Numbered from the stretch's first letter, positions 24,101 through 33,507 are shown. The stretch is 56,937 nucleotides of DNA from JAQIBY01 sp964615585 (GCA_964615585.1 CAZTNS010000003.1:1-56937), one strand, 5' to 3'. Numbers and translations: made by a program. Notes: generated by a model not told the origin, from the sequence alone.

Positions 24101-26554
24101 ACCACAGACACAACCGGAACATGGTCAGATGTGACAGATGGGGCCGGGGCAACCACACCAGTTTATACTACAGGGCCTATTACAGAAACAACCTATTTCA
24201 GGCTCAAAACCACCTGTGGGTCCAAAGGGCCGTCTCATGCATTTTCTGATTTCGGAAAAGTGGATATAGCGTATTTAATAGGTACTGCATCCAGTCCGGT
24301 AACATCATGTTCAGGGGCGTTTTTTGATTCCGGCGGAAACAATAACGATTATGAAAACAACGAAAATTATGGTACAGGATATTACCTTACTATAGAACCA
24401 TCTGTTTCTAATTCATCAATCAAAGTCTTTTTTGATGCTTTTTATACAGAAGAGGAATGCGACTTTTTGTATGTTTATAATGGAAATTCTACGGATGCAG
24501 AAGATATGACAGGTTCATATTCTGGGGAACTATATCCTTTTGAAGTGTTTTCAACAGACCCATCGGGGAAACTTACTTTTGTGTTTGATTCTGATGGAGC
24601 ATCTCATGAATATGGCTGGGAGGCCAGGTGGGAATGTGTACCACCATGCAGTGGCACCCCTGATGGCGGCGTAGCTTCTATTTCCATGGAACAGGGATGC
24701 ACAGGAATCAGTACCACCTTGTATGTGTTTTGCGAAGATTATGACCAGAATGGTGATATAGCAGCAGGGTATTCTTATCAATGGCAGGAATCGTCAGATG
24801 GATCAAACTGGTCAGATATTTCGGGTGAAACCAATCCGGATGTAACAGAGTATTCCGGTGCAACGACGGATGTGTATTTCAGGCTTGAGGTGACTTGTAA
24901 CGAAAGCAGTGAGGTTGGTTACAGCAATGAGGTTCTCTACGATGCTGTGAGTTGCGATACGTATAATATTGACGATGCTTCAAGCGTGTCAACCTGTGCT
25001 GCTTCATTTTATGACACAGGTGGAGCATCTTCAAATTACAGCAATTCCGAAAATGAAACCATCACGTTTTGTTCTGATGGTTCAAATGGGGAGCATGTCA
25101 AAGTGGTGTTTTTTAATATTGCCATTGATGTGACGGATACATTGTATGTGTATGATGGAAACAGTACCTCATCTACATTGATATTTAAGTTTAATGGAGA
25201 ATCCACAGTAACTAATATCGCGCCCGAGGTTATATCGTATGGTTCATGCCTGACTTTTGAATTTATTTCAAATGCCAGTGAAGATAGTGTGGGGTGGGAG
25301 GCCATTGTCATGTGTGCCGATGAAGAAAACCAGGTTGCTCATAATTTCTGTAACGGTGCTACACATATTTGCAATCTTAATGGTTATACCGGAACAACTT
25401 CTGGTTTTTATCAACCGAGTTTCCCAGGTGATTTTGAACAAGGTTCTGATTTGTTTGGCGGAACCATTGAAAACAATTCATGGTTAACATTTACCGCCGC
25501 CGAAACCACGGCGGAGTTTGATATTACGGTGAACAATTGTTCGGGAGGCTCCAATGCCATTCAGCTCGGTGTGTATTCCGGAATTGATTGCGATAATTTT
25601 TCATTGTTATCATCAGACTATTACACCAGTTCTTCTGCTACCCTCTGTAACAATACGACCACCACCATTACAGTCCCTGACCGGTATAGCAGCGCTCTCG
25701 ACCTTGTGCCGGGCGATCATTATTACCTGATGGTTGATGGTAATGCCGGTTCAATATGTGATTATGCTATCGAAGGAAAATCAGGTGTGGAATATGCGAG
25801 TGTCAGCTCAACAAATGCCTGCCAAAAAGAATTTGTGACGGCTTCGGGGGGCGATTCCTATGCCTGGTCGGGACAGGATGATTTTTCCTCAACGGATTCT
25901 ATTGTTCAGGTAATGAGCGTTGGAACTTATACCGTCATAATTTCAGGGGGTATCCCTGAATGCCCTGATGATGTTATTTATAATGTGAATGTTGAAAATT
26001 GTGATCCTCTACCGGTTGAGTTGATTGATTTTTCTGCCCGTTGCAGCGAAGACAATGCTATTATTTCGTGGACAACACAATCTGAGATTAACAACGATTA
26101 TTTTATCCTCGAAAAATCCAAGAACTTACTAAATTTTAATCAAATTGCAGAAATACAGGGCAATGGTAACAGCAATTTGATAAGGTATTATTCTTTCTGC
26201 GATACAGTACTATATTCCGGAAATAATTATTACAGGGTGAAACAGGTTGATTATGATGGAACTGAGAACCATTCTCCAATCATTCAGGTGGATTGTATTC
26301 AGGAAATTTATGATGATGTCAACCTAGGTGTGTACCCCAATCCGTTTGACAATAAAATATTTATTAAAGCGTCAAAAAGCGTTGATTGCAGGGTGGAAAT
26401 CAGGAATGTATATGGAGGTGGTGTGTACAACAATACGATCGTAATCAATGGACACAGTGAAATTAATACCTCAGAGTTATCCCCCGGATTCTATGTTCTG
26501 GTAATTACCATGCCCGATGAACAACAACATACGTTCAAACTCATCAGAAAATAA
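21140..26554 (+). CDS. Giant multidomain T9SS cargo protein (GEVED, Ig-like and CUB modules)
   Basis: Starting from ATG 21140 it has about 1804 residues. The signal peptide ends near IKAQ (about 33). Domains in order, with rough residues: jelly-roll (35-205), then three pairs of an Ig-like module with YQWQSSSDGS and a GEVED module with IDWNQDGDFED/GETEDYSI (209-940), a fourth Ig-like module (945-1045), CUB-like (1050-1175), Ig-like (1180-1275), CUB-like (1280-1400), another Cys-rich beta domain, an Fn3-like segment (DPLPVELIDFSARCSEDNAI) and a T9SS sorting domain (VYPNPFDNKIFI to FKLIRK). The many cysteines suit an extracellular adhesin or matrix protein. Repeats are visible at DNA level. No enzyme motif is seen. 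Confidence 0.88.
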   Translation: MFDTIASTGKKQLFKAIFMVILFGISSLQIKAQTEIWSENFDSYSETYPLDGSSYAWVITGTSGNNDWAFYEPSHSSITSQCLEMYYSSADLAYDNSTAADEIVYYATEIDATGYESLTMDFDWMSGGDENDCFKVVYSLDGSNWNDVSSAKYYGQTSNWQTVSALDLSSCDDDTFYIGFNWINDASGGDGTGPCFDEISISGSVIACSGTPAPGNTQSTATEVCPSENFTLSLQNDYSGYSGISYQWQSSSDGSTWSDMSGETSSTCTTSITEDTYYRCNVTCSGEGTGESSSLQIEITMGISCYCDITARDNDYCDGITHVEFEDISNSSDGQPGYTDFTSNSTTLMQNETYQLTVQVNTAGDYSYNQLAWIDWDKDGEFEASEKYDLGSATDVTDGASSNSPLDIDVPGSAVTGTTYIRIVSYYDNGWTPDPCHVETDYDFQGEAEDYTINIIEATACSATPDPGDTQSTDTEVCSGTEFTLSLENAFSYSGISYQWQSSSDGSNWSDMSGETSSTCATSVTDDTYFRCKVTCDGYGTGTSDSLLINVISSISCYCSAEMTGTEGGISNVSFNTIDNDSDYDQGYSNYTTIATNVLRDSTYTANVTIGDGDSYRVNVFIDWNQDGDFEDTGEETQLGITSDGTVSSDITVPSGAAYGFTFMRVIAHSSGYSGPCEGTGYYGEVEDYKIRVKQLTACDADPVPGATTGSENPVCVGNDFTLSLENDYYYNTGISYQWQSSSDGSTWSNISGATHHEHTTNITEDAYYHCIVSCDAAESDTSTSLLVETELNASCYCESYGSTSGYGTKYVGIEQIDNATSSGYTYVDYTDQMATVELGESYDLSVRVNTYGSATADTYAFIDWNQDGDFADAGESYDLGDATDVSDSPTDLSPLSVTIPGGAETGITIMRVITSIDENPTDPCATSFNGETEDYSIRVVDPVTCSGTPTGGTVTPDYQCTSSDGTVTLTVQDYDYNDGITFQWQETTDTTGTWSDVTDGAGATTPVYTTGPITETTYFRLKTTCGSKGPSHAFSDFGKVDIAYLIGTASSPVTSCSGAFFDSGGNNNDYENNENYGTGYYLTIEPSVSNSSIKVFFDAFYTEEECDFLYVYNGNSTDAEDMTGSYSGELYPFEVFSTDPSGKLTFVFDSDGASHEYGWEARWECVPPCSGTPDGGVASISMEQGCTGISTTLYVFCEDYDQNGDIAAGYSYQWQESSDGSNWSDISGETNPDVTEYSGATTDVYFRLEVTCNESSEVGYSNEVLYDAVSCDTYNIDDASSVSTCAASFYDTGGASSNYSNSENETITFCSDGSNGEHVKVVFFNIAIDVTDTLYVYDGNSTSSTLIFKFNGESTVTNIAPEVISYGSCLTFEFISNASEDSVGWEAIVMCADEENQVAHNFCNGATHICNLNGYTGTTSGFYQPSFPGDFEQGSDLFGGTIENNSWLTFTAAETTAEFDITVNNCSGGSNAIQLGVYSGIDCDNFSLLSSDYYTSSSATLCNNTTTTITVPDRYSSALDLVPGDHYYLMVDGNAGSICDYAIEGKSGVEYASVSSTNACQKEFVTASGGDSYAWSGQDDFSSTDSIVQVMSVGTYTVIISGGIPECPDDVIYNVNVENCDPLPVELIDFSARCSEDNAIISWTTQSEINNDYFILEKSKNLLNFNQIAEIQGNGNSNLIRYYSFCDTVLYSGNNYYRVKQVDYDGTENHSPIIQVDCIQEIYDDVNLGVYPNPFDNKIFIKASKSVDCRVEIRNVYGGGVYNNTIVINGHSEINTSELSPGFYVLVITMPDEQQHTFKLIRK

Positions 26555-26572
26555 GGGTAATTGCCACGGCAT

Positions 26573-28108
26573 TTACCCCGGCATCATCTCATAATGCAAT
26601 CCGGCTCCCGGCCCCAATGGAATGTCCAGTAAAACCCAGGCAATAAGCAACAGTGACCATCCGATGAAAAAGAATATCGAATAGGGCAGCATAGCCGATG
26701 TAACTGTGCCGATACCGGATTTGGGTTCATATTTCTGAAAATAAGCAATGATCAGCGCAAAAAAGCTCATCATCGGGGATATCACATTGGTAACAGAATC
26801 TCCGATACGGTAAACTGCCTGCGATAGTTCGGGTGAATACCCTAATATCATGAAGATGGGAATAAATATGGGCGCCATGATGGCCCATTTTGCCGAGGCA
26901 CTGCCCATTATCATGTTGATCATCCCTGCAAAAATGATGAACAATATCATGGTGGGGATAAGCCCCATGTTAGCCTTCATCAAGGTTTCCGCACCTTCAA
27001 TGGCAAATACAATACCAATGTTGCTCCATTTAAAATACGCCACAAACTGGGCGGCAAAAAACACAAGCACCATGTAAAAAGATAAGGTTTTGAGGCTGTC
27101 AGACATGCTGACCATGACATCCCTGTCGTTTTTAAATTTACCCACGGCCACCCCATACGCAATTCCCATGGTACCGGCAACCAAAAACAAGAAAGCCACA
27201 ATGCCTTCAATAAATGGAGAGTTCAGCAATCCACCGTTGGCACCGCGCAAAAAACCGTTTTGCGGTAGCAACCCAACCACAAAAATTACAATCCACAAGG
27301 CCATGGTAATCAGGCTCCAGCGCATTCCCTTTTTTTCATCCGGGGTGAGTTTTTCCATTTCATCAGCTTCTTCAGCCCCTTTGTATTTTCCAAAACGGGG
27401 TGCTACAAACCGTTCTGTGACCCAAGTGCCAAGAAACGCAATCAAAAAAGTAGAAGCAAACATCAGATAGTAATTGGCTGTGGGATTCACATTATAGGCA
27501 GGATCAATAATGCGGGCTCCTTCTGTACTTAGCCCGGCAAGCAACGGATCAATGGTGCCCAGAACCAGATTGGCAGAATATCCACCCGATACCCCGGCAA
27601 AGGCTGCTGACATTCCGACAATGGGATGCCGTTTCAGGGCATAGAATATTGACCCTGCCAGGGGAACAAGCAATACATACCCTATGCTGCTTGCCAGATT
27701 TGACATGATTCCTGCAAACACAATCACAAAGGTGATGATGCGTTTTGGTGATGACATAACAAGCATCCGGATCAGTGCGGACAGCAAACCTGACTTTTCA
27801 GCAATGCCAATACCAAGCATGGCTACCAAGACAATCCCCAACGGGGCAAAATCAGTAAAATTCACCACCATCTTGGTGATAATTTTGTCTAACCCGGATT
27901 TTGACAACAGGTTGATCACAGGAATCTCTTCTCCTGTAGCCGGGTGGGTGGCATGCCAGCCTAACAAACTTCCCACAAACGATAAAACCAGGGCAAACAA
28001 CGCCAGCAGTGCAAATAAAGTGGCGGGATGGGGTAATGCATTTCCTACTTTTTCAACGCCGTTTAAAAAACGGTTCATCAAACCTAAACGCTTCTTCTTT
28101 TTTCCCAT
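26573..28108 (-). CDS. AbgT-family transporter
   Basis: A 511-residue inner-membrane protein with about eleven to thirteen hydrophobic helices. The N-terminal LNGVEKVGNALPHPATLF, then FAPLGIVLVAMLGIGIAEKSG and SSIGYVLLVPLAGSIFYALK, and the end AYFQKYEPKSGIGTVTSAML match the AbgT family (p-aminobenzoyl-glutamate importer AbgT; MtrF-type exporters of antimetabolites). Which of these it does cannot be told from sequence alone. It converges on the giant T9SS gene with only 18 bases between stop codons and has a near-perfect promoter upstream. Confidence 0.92.
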   Translation of the reverse strand: MGKKKKRLGLMNRFLNGVEKVGNALPHPATLFALLALFALVLSFVGSLLGWHATHPATGEEIPVINLLSKSGLDKIITKMVVNFTDFAPLGIVLVAMLGIGIAEKSGLLSALIRMLVMSSPKRIITFVIVFAGIMSNLASSIGYVLLVPLAGSIFYALKRHPIVGMSAAFAGVSGGYSANLVLGTIDPLLAGLSTEGARIIDPAYNVNPTANYYLMFASTFLIAFLGTWVTERFVAPRFGKYKGAEEADEMEKLTPDEKKGMRWSLITMALWIVIFVVGLLPQNGFLRGANGGLLNSPFIEGIVAFLFLVAGTMGIAYGVAVGKFKNDRDVMVSMSDSLKTLSFYMVLVFFAAQFVAYFKWSNIGIVFAIEGAETLMKANMGLIPTMILFIIFAGMINMIMGSASAKWAIMAPIFIPIFMILGYSPELSQAVYRIGDSVTNVISPMMSFFALIIAYFQKYEPKSGIGTVTSAMLPYSIFFFIGWSLLLIAWVLLDIPLGPGAGLHYEMMPG

Positions 28109-28208
28109 AATCAGTGGTTTGTCATTTCACAATGGCATAATCACTGAAATCTGCCCATACACATCAGAAGGAGCATCTTTCGGATCTATGCGTATTAAAA
28201 TCGAACAG

Positions 28209-28238
28209 CAAAGATATAAACTTGTTTATTCTGACAAA
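28209..28238 (-). promoter_or_regulatory. Consensus Bacteroidota promoter for the AbgT gene
   Basis: On the minus strand TTTG (28238-28235) and TATCTTTG (28216-28209), an exact TAnnTTTG, are 18 bases apart. The start codon is about 100 bases downstream, leaving a 5' leader of roughly 95 bases. Confidence 0.7.
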
Positions 28239-28275
28239 AAAAAACCATATTATCCATGACAAAGCATAGGGTATT

Positions 28276-29502
28276 TTATGCACGATAAAAATAACTGCTG
28301 ATCATGAACACAGCCGAAACAATAATGAAAGCGTATCCAACGCCGACCAGATCACTAAACACCCCAAGCAATACAGCCATCAATGCTGCTGACAATGATT
28401 TCACCTGGCTCAGGGATGATAATACAGATGCATGAATTTTGGACTGCGTTAACGATGCAATGTGTGATACGCCCATTGGCCTTCTCAGGTTTTCAATGAT
28501 GATGATGAGCATAAATGGGATGATGGCAACAAGCGGGATGCCAATGATTTCACCTACCCCTGCTATTAATCCCATGGAAAACCCTAAAATGAGTGTAAGG
28601 TTCAGGGGAATATTCAGATCACTGTATTTATTGGCAAACCTCCCTGAATGCCTGGACGCCAAACTGCTGAATGTATAAATGAAAAAATACGTGATTCCGA
28701 CGATGATGGAGATTTTATCCTGTTTTTCCATGCCGTACAACACCGGGATCAGAGGGGCTATGTTTTTTATGATGGCTTGCAGATATTCCCGGCTGGCTTT
28801 GTAAAATCCACTGAAAACAGAAACGTTAAGAACGGCTTTTATGTATTGGTATGACCGAAAGGTAAGCCATAAATCACGCCATACAAGCCTGAATTGTATT
28901 TTTAGATGTTTCCATCTGAGTGTTTTATGTTCCCCGTCAAGCCAGGAAGGATATGATAAAAGCAACAGAATATCAAGGACATAAGGGATGATGGTAAATA
29001 AAAATATGGAACGGTAATCCCCCTGGTAAAACACAATTGCTCCCGCAATCAATGCGGAAATTGCCGATCCCATCTGTGACCAGGAGCGTGTATGGCCGTA
29101 ATAGTTTACTTTCTGAGACTGCCACCCATGTTTATCCAGGTAATGAAAAATCATGGCTTTATGAACACCGCTGCGGAATGAATCCCCAAGGGCATAAAAA
29201 ACCATGGCCAGCACAAACAGGCCAAAGCCGTTTGAAAAGTAAAAAACAACAAAAGCTACAATATATACCGCAAACGACATAACCATGGTGCGCCGGCGTC
29301 CGGAAGCATCGGCAAATACACCTGAAGGAATTTCAAACACATTGATTAATATTTCACGCAGGCCAAACAAAATGCCTATTTGTGTGTAGCTTAAATCGTT
29401 AGCAAGGAAAAACAACAATAAAAAAGGTTCAAAAAACCGCATATTTTTAAGAAACCCGTACAAGCTAAACTTATAATATTGTATGTCTCTTTGCAATTTC
29501 AT
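28276..29502 (-). CDS. MFS transporter
   Basis: A 408-residue membrane protein with about 12 hydrophobic helices. The loop between helices 2 and 3 carries the MFS motif A-like GVFADASGRRRTMV (about 61-74), preceded by FGLREILINVFEIPSG. It resembles uncharacterised bacterial MFS proteins of the multidrug or metabolite-exporter type. Substrate unknown. It lies downstream of the AbgT gene's promoter region on the same strand and is divergent from the Crp/Fnr gene. Confidence 0.88.
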   Translation of the reverse strand: MKLQRDIQYYKFSLYGFLKNMRFFEPFLLLFFLANDLSYTQIGILFGLREILINVFEIPSGVFADASGRRRTMVMSFAVYIVAFVVFYFSNGFGLFVLAMVFYALGDSFRSGVHKAMIFHYLDKHGWQSQKVNYYGHTRSWSQMGSAISALIAGAIVFYQGDYRSIFLFTIIPYVLDILLLLSYPSWLDGEHKTLRWKHLKIQFRLVWRDLWLTFRSYQYIKAVLNVSVFSGFYKASREYLQAIIKNIAPLIPVLYGMEKQDKISIIVGITYFFIYTFSSLASRHSGRFANKYSDLNIPLNLTLILGFSMGLIAGVGEIIGIPLVAIIPFMLIIIIENLRRPMGVSHIASLTQSKIHASVLSSLSQVKSLSAALMAVLLGVFSDLVGVGYAFIIVSAVFMISSYFYRA

Positions 29503-29729
29503 TTGTTAAATTTTAATTTTCAATGGTCAGTACCTGTTCCGATGACAAATCAGGATGGAATTCACGATGATTTTTAATCATCTTTCCTGCTTTGGCATGA
29601 CAGGCTGTGTGTGTTTCACCAGCCGGCGGATCATATTCGTTGCATAACAAAAATATTAAGATAATAATTTAATAAGCAAGTAAATATGAAAATTATTATT
29701 ATTTTTGAATCCAATAAAACATTTTTGTC

Positions 29730-30428
29730 ATGTACAACGATAAATTTTATTGTGAAATTTTAAAAAATAAGCATTCGGTATTTTCTGAGCTAAGTGATGG
29801 CGATAAAGATATTTTGTTTAATCACCACACATGTCACCATGCAAGAAAGGGCGAACTTATATTTAAGGAAGGAGGACGACCTCACGCACTGATATGTTTG
29901 GTTGAAGGCAAAGTTAAAATATTTAAAGAAGGCGTTGGTGACAGAGAACAAATTGTGAGGCTGGCCAAGCCGGGCGGATTTATTGGATACAGGGCCCTGT
30001 TTGCAAAACAGAATTACCTGGCATCGGCTATTGCCATTGAAGATTCCATTGTCTGTTCTATTGATAAGCGTGACTTGTTTAATATCATGGAATCAAACCC
30101 AAAAATCAGCATGAAAATTTTGCAGATGATGGCAACCGAACTGGGATTGTCCAACACAAGAACGGTTAACCTGACACAAAAACACATCCGTGGCCGCCTG
30201 GCAGAATCATTGCTGTTTTTGATCGAAACATACGGATTTGAGGAAGATGAACAAACCATTAAAGCGTATTTATCAAGGGAAGACCTCGCAAATTTATCCA
30301 ATATGACTACAAGCAATGCCATACGAACACTTAGCACGTTTGGGAGCGAAAAAGTCATCAGCCTTGACGGCCGGCGTATCAGGGTTCTGAATTTGTCAAA
30401 GTTGCAACGTATTTCCGAACTCGGTTGA
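29730..30428 (+). CDS. Crp/Fnr-family transcription regulator
   Basis: A 232-residue protein. The cyclic-nucleotide-binding-type beta-roll is at about 20-130 (KGELIFKEGGRPHALICLVEG, GFIGYRALFAKQNYLASAIA). A long dimer helix and a winged helix-turn-helix follow at about 160-225 (LSREDLANLSNMTTSNAIRT, VISLDGRRIRVLN). There is no Fnr-type cysteine cluster at the N-terminus, so it is not an obvious iron-sulphur oxygen sensor. The ligand is unknown. Its stop codon directly abuts that of the YqeY gene on the other strand, with no spacer. Confidence 0.92.
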   Translation: MYNDKFYCEILKNKHSVFSELSDGDKDILFNHHTCHHARKGELIFKEGGRPHALICLVEGKVKIFKEGVGDREQIVRLAKPGGFIGYRALFAKQNYLASAIAIEDSIVCSIDKRDLFNIMESNPKISMKILQMMATELGLSNTRTVNLTQKHIRGRLAESLLFLIETYGFEEDEQTIKAYLSREDLANLSNMTTSNAIRTLSTFGSEKVISLDGRRIRVLNLSKLQRISELG

Positions 30429-30875
30429 TCAGGATAATATTTGCTTTACTTTATCCGCAATTGATTTCCCATCAACCCGGCCTGCCAGTTTTTTGTTTGC
30501 AATGCCCATTACTTTTCCCATGTCCTGCATGCCTGAGGCATTTACCTCATCCACAATTTTTTTCACTTCAGCCTCAATTTCTTCCGGCGACATTTTTTCC
30601 GGCAGATAAGATTCGATGACCTCCGCTTCTTTCAATTCAATCTCAGCCAGATCGTCCCTGTTTTGTTTTTTGTACACTTCGGCGGAGTCTTTTCTTTGTT
30701 TCACCTGCTTTTGCAACATTTTTAATTCATCTGCCGGTTCAATTTTTTTCTTTTGTGTATCTGTTGCCATAAGCAAAAGGGCAGATTTTACAGCACGAAG
30801 AGCGGCCAGCCGGATTTTGTCTTTTTCCCGCATGGCTTCTTTCATGTCTTTCATAATTTTTTCCTGCAAACTCAT
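30429..30875 (-). CDS. GatB/YqeY domain protein
   Basis: A 148-residue helical protein matching the YqeY family along its whole length: MKEAMREKDKIRLAALRAVKSA at the start region, EVIESYLPEKMSPEEIEAEV in the middle and MGKVMGIANKKLAGRVDGK at the end. The domain is shared with the tail of the GatB amidotransferase subunit, where it contacts tRNA; the role of stand-alone versions is unsettled. It overlaps ftsZ by 4 bases (ATGA), so it is the last gene of the division operon. Confidence 0.92.
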   Translation of the reverse strand: MSLQEKIMKDMKEAMREKDKIRLAALRAVKSALLLMATDTQKKKIEPADELKMLQKQVKQRKDSAEVYKKQNRDDLAEIELKEAEVIESYLPEKMSPEEIEAEVKKIVDEVNASGMQDMGKVMGIANKKLAGRVDGKSIADKVKQILS

Positions 30876-32134
30876 TGTTTATTTCCTCCTTTTATGTTTG
30901 AATTGTCTTTGTATTTTTTTGAACGTTTATAAGCAGGATTTTGTTCCAGATCACTTAATTGATCATCGTCATGCATTTCATCCATATTTTTCAAATACGT
31001 ATAATTTTCTGAATCGGAATCATAATCAGCCTCTTCGTTTTCAGGTTCAGGAAAGTTCAATTTAGCCTGTTTGGAAACATCAGGTTCGTGGCCGGGTGAT
31101 ACTGTTTTTACTTTTTCTTCTTCTTCAACATGGATGCGTTTTGTTTTCTTAGTTTCGTACAGGCCGCTTGCAATTTCAAAACCTGTAGCGATGATGGTAA
31201 CGTTGATTTCATCTTCGAGGCTGTCATCCATACCGGTGCCCCAGATGATATTTGATGAGTCGCCCACTGCTTCTTCAATGTAAGAGGTAATTTCACTGAT
31301 CTCATCCATTTTAATCTCATCTTTACCATAAGTCAGATTAAGCAGGATATCTTTTGCCCCTTTTATGTCATTGTCATTGAGTAGCGGAGAGGTCAACGCA
31401 TCTTTAATGGCATTCATGGCACGTGCTTCGCCCTTTGCCCTGGATGATCCCATCAATGCCACTCCACTTTGTTTCATCACGGTTTTCACATCTTCAAAAT
31501 CAACGTTGATATATCCATGCACTGTAATTACTTCAGCGATGCCTTTGGCAGCTGTTAACAAAACATTATCAGCCCTATTAAAAGCGGCGGAAAAATTCTC
31601 TTTCCCGTATATTTTTTTCAGGTGTTCATTGTTTATGATCAGCAGGCTATCAACTATCGGGCGTAAAGCTTCTACACCTTCCACGGCGGATTTGAGCCGC
31701 TGCGGGCCTTCAAATTTAAATGGTATCGTTACAATGGCAACCGTAAGAATGCCTCTTTCGCTGGCAGCTTTGGCAATAACCGGAGCCGCTCCTGTACCTG
31801 TACCACCACCCATTCCTGCAGTAATGAATATCATTTTTGTATTTTTATCCAGCAGGGCTTCAATGTCTTTGAGACTTTCCACTGCAGCTTCTCTCCCCTG
31901 TTCAGGTTTATTCCCGGCACCCAAACCTTCTGTCAGCGTTTTTCCCATTTGTACTTTTATGGGCACAGGGCTGTCTTTAAGTGCCTGAAGATCTGTATTG
32001 CATACCACAAAATCAACGTCACGTATGCCTTCCCTGAACATTTGATTGACAGCATTGCTGCCACCGCCACCCACACCAATTACTTTTATGATGGAGTTGC
32101 TTTCAATATCAAAATCAAATTTAAAATCAGTCAT
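30872..32134 (-). CDS. ftsZ: Cell division GTPase FtsZ
   Basis: The tubulin-like GTPase that forms the division ring; 420 residues. VIGVGGGGSNAVN near the start and the tubulin signature GGGTGTG at 109-115 bind GTP; the T7 loop region and C-terminal subdomain follow. After about 330 there is a variable acidic linker, and the end SDLEQNPAYKRSKKYKD holds the conserved tail peptide (NPAYKR) that binds FtsA. The start is 11 bases after ftsA. It is placed last but one in the wall/division operon, as usual in Bacteroidota. Confidence 0.98.
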   Translation of the reverse strand: MTDFKFDFDIESNSIIKVIGVGGGGSNAVNQMFREGIRDVDFVVCNTDLQALKDSPVPIKVQMGKTLTEGLGAGNKPEQGREAAVESLKDIEALLDKNTKMIFITAGMGGGTGTGAAPVIAKAASERGILTVAIVTIPFKFEGPQRLKSAVEGVEALRPIVDSLLIINNEHLKKIYGKENFSAAFNRADNVLLTAAKGIAEVITVHGYINVDFEDVKTVMKQSGVALMGSSRAKGEARAMNAIKDALTSPLLNDNDIKGAKDILLNLTYGKDEIKMDEISEITSYIEEAVGDSSNIIWGTGMDDSLEDEINVTIIATGFEIASGLYETKKTKRIHVEEEEKVKTVSPGHEPDVSKQAKLNFPEPENEEADYDSDSENYTYLKNMDEMHDDDQLSDLEQNPAYKRSKKYKDNSNIKGGNKQ

Positions 32135-32145
32135 GGGTTTTAGTT

Positions 32146-33501
32146 TTATTCGTTTTCAAAATCTTCATCATCATCATCCAACATCGTTTTTATTCTGGAT
32201 GTAAATTTTTTAATTATGCTGACTCCGGATTTAGCAGATTTTTTATTTTCTTCTTCATCAATTTCCTCCTCCTCATCCACAGGTTCTTTGATATCGTAAT
32301 GCAAGATATTTTCATCCCATTCCGGCGGCACATCATTTAACAACATATCATATTTCATCATCAGTCCTACGCTGGTTGCAAACATCGGCTGATTAACCGC
32401 TTTTGCATGCTCTCCGCTGATGTGTTCACGGGGATACCCAATGATAACATCGTATCCGGTAATGGCAGTTACCAACTGGGGCAGGTTTTTCAGCAGCGCT
32501 CCCCCACCGGTCAATACAATTCCGGCATTAAGTTTATCAGCATATCCGGATTCCTCAATTTGGAATTTAATGGCATAAACAATCTCTTTCATGCGTTCCT
32601 GGATCACATATACCAAATCTTTCAACAGGATTTTCCTTTCTTCTCGTCCTTTCAGCCCCGGCACCTGGATCATAATGTCCTTTTGTGTTTTTGTCTGTAA
32701 AGCAGCGCCATATTCAATTTTCAGGTTTTCAGCCTGGGATAGAAGCACCGAAAAACTCTGTTTGATGTCTGCTGTCACGGAATTGCCTCCAAAGGGGATG
32801 ACAGCTGTATGTTGTAAAACTTCGTTATAAAAAACAGCCATATCCGTTGTCCCGCCACCAATATCAACCATAGCAACGCCCATTTCCTTTTCACGTTTGG
32901 ATAAAACAGCATCAGCGGAAGCCAATGGCTCTAGCATCAGCCTTTTTACATCAAACCCTGCCCTGTTCACACAATTTTTGATGTTTTCCATGGAATTTGT
33001 TTTGCCAACAATGACATGAAAAACAACTTCCATTTCACGGGCAAACCATCCCTTTGGATCTGTAATGCTACTTTTGCCGTCAAGATTATAAGACTGCGGG
33101 ATAACATGTAAAATATTCTCCCCAGCACCAACCTGTGATTTATACATTTTCTGTATCATACGAACCAGATCATCATTACTGACCACACCATCCTCTGACA
33201 ATACTTCTGACTTCAGGCTGTTTTTCATTGACTTTACATGTTGTCCGGCAATGCCAATCACAACTTCATTAACATCCCTGCCAGTGCATTCTTTCAGTTC
33301 ATTTACAGCTTCATTAATAGCAGATACGGTTTCTTCAATGTTCATCACCAGGCCGCGCCTGACTCCATAAGACGGTCGTTTTCCCATACCGAGTATTTCA
33401 AAGCGTCCTTCATCGTTTTTTTGCCCGGTGAGTGCTACGATTTTGGTTGTTCCGATATCGATAACACTCAACAGTGGATTTGTATCATTATATTGCATCA
33501 T
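32146..33501 (-). CDS. ftsA: Cell division protein FtsA
   Basis: A 451-residue actin-like ATPase that ties FtsZ filaments to the membrane. Phosphate-binding motifs are SVIDIGTTKIVAL (about 11-23) and VDIGGGTTDMAVF (about 207-219). The 1C subdomain is present (ECTGRDVNEVVIGIAGQHV). The C-terminus has an acidic insertion (EPVDEEEEIDEEEN) before a basic, amphipathic segment IIKKFTSRIKTML, the likely membrane-targeting helix, and then unusually ends in an Asp/Glu tail. The first two codons are both ATG. It lies 6 bases after ftsQ. Confidence 0.97.
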   Translation of the reverse strand: MMQYNDTNPLLSVIDIGTTKIVALTGQKNDEGRFEILGMGKRPSYGVRRGLVMNIEETVSAINEAVNELKECTGRDVNEVVIGIAGQHVKSMKNSLKSEVLSEDGVVSNDDLVRMIQKMYKSQVGAGENILHVIPQSYNLDGKSSITDPKGWFAREMEVVFHVIVGKTNSMENIKNCVNRAGFDVKRLMLEPLASADAVLSKREKEMGVAMVDIGGGTTDMAVFYNEVLQHTAVIPFGGNSVTADIKQSFSVLLSQAENLKIEYGAALQTKTQKDIMIQVPGLKGREERKILLKDLVYVIQERMKEIVYAIKFQIEESGYADKLNAGIVLTGGGALLKNLPQLVTAITGYDVIIGYPREHISGEHAKAVNQPMFATSVGLMMKYDMLLNDVPPEWDENILHYDIKEPVDEEEEIDEEENKKSAKSGVSIIKKFTSRIKTMLDDDDEDFENE

Positions 33502-33507
33502 AACTCA

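Noticed and set aside
29523..29661. Minus-strand frame with a hydrophobic start and LIFLLC followed by about 40 residues, resembling a small lipoprotein
   Set aside because: There is no ATG, GTG or well-placed TTG at its beginning and no family similarity; likely chance in an AT-rich gap.
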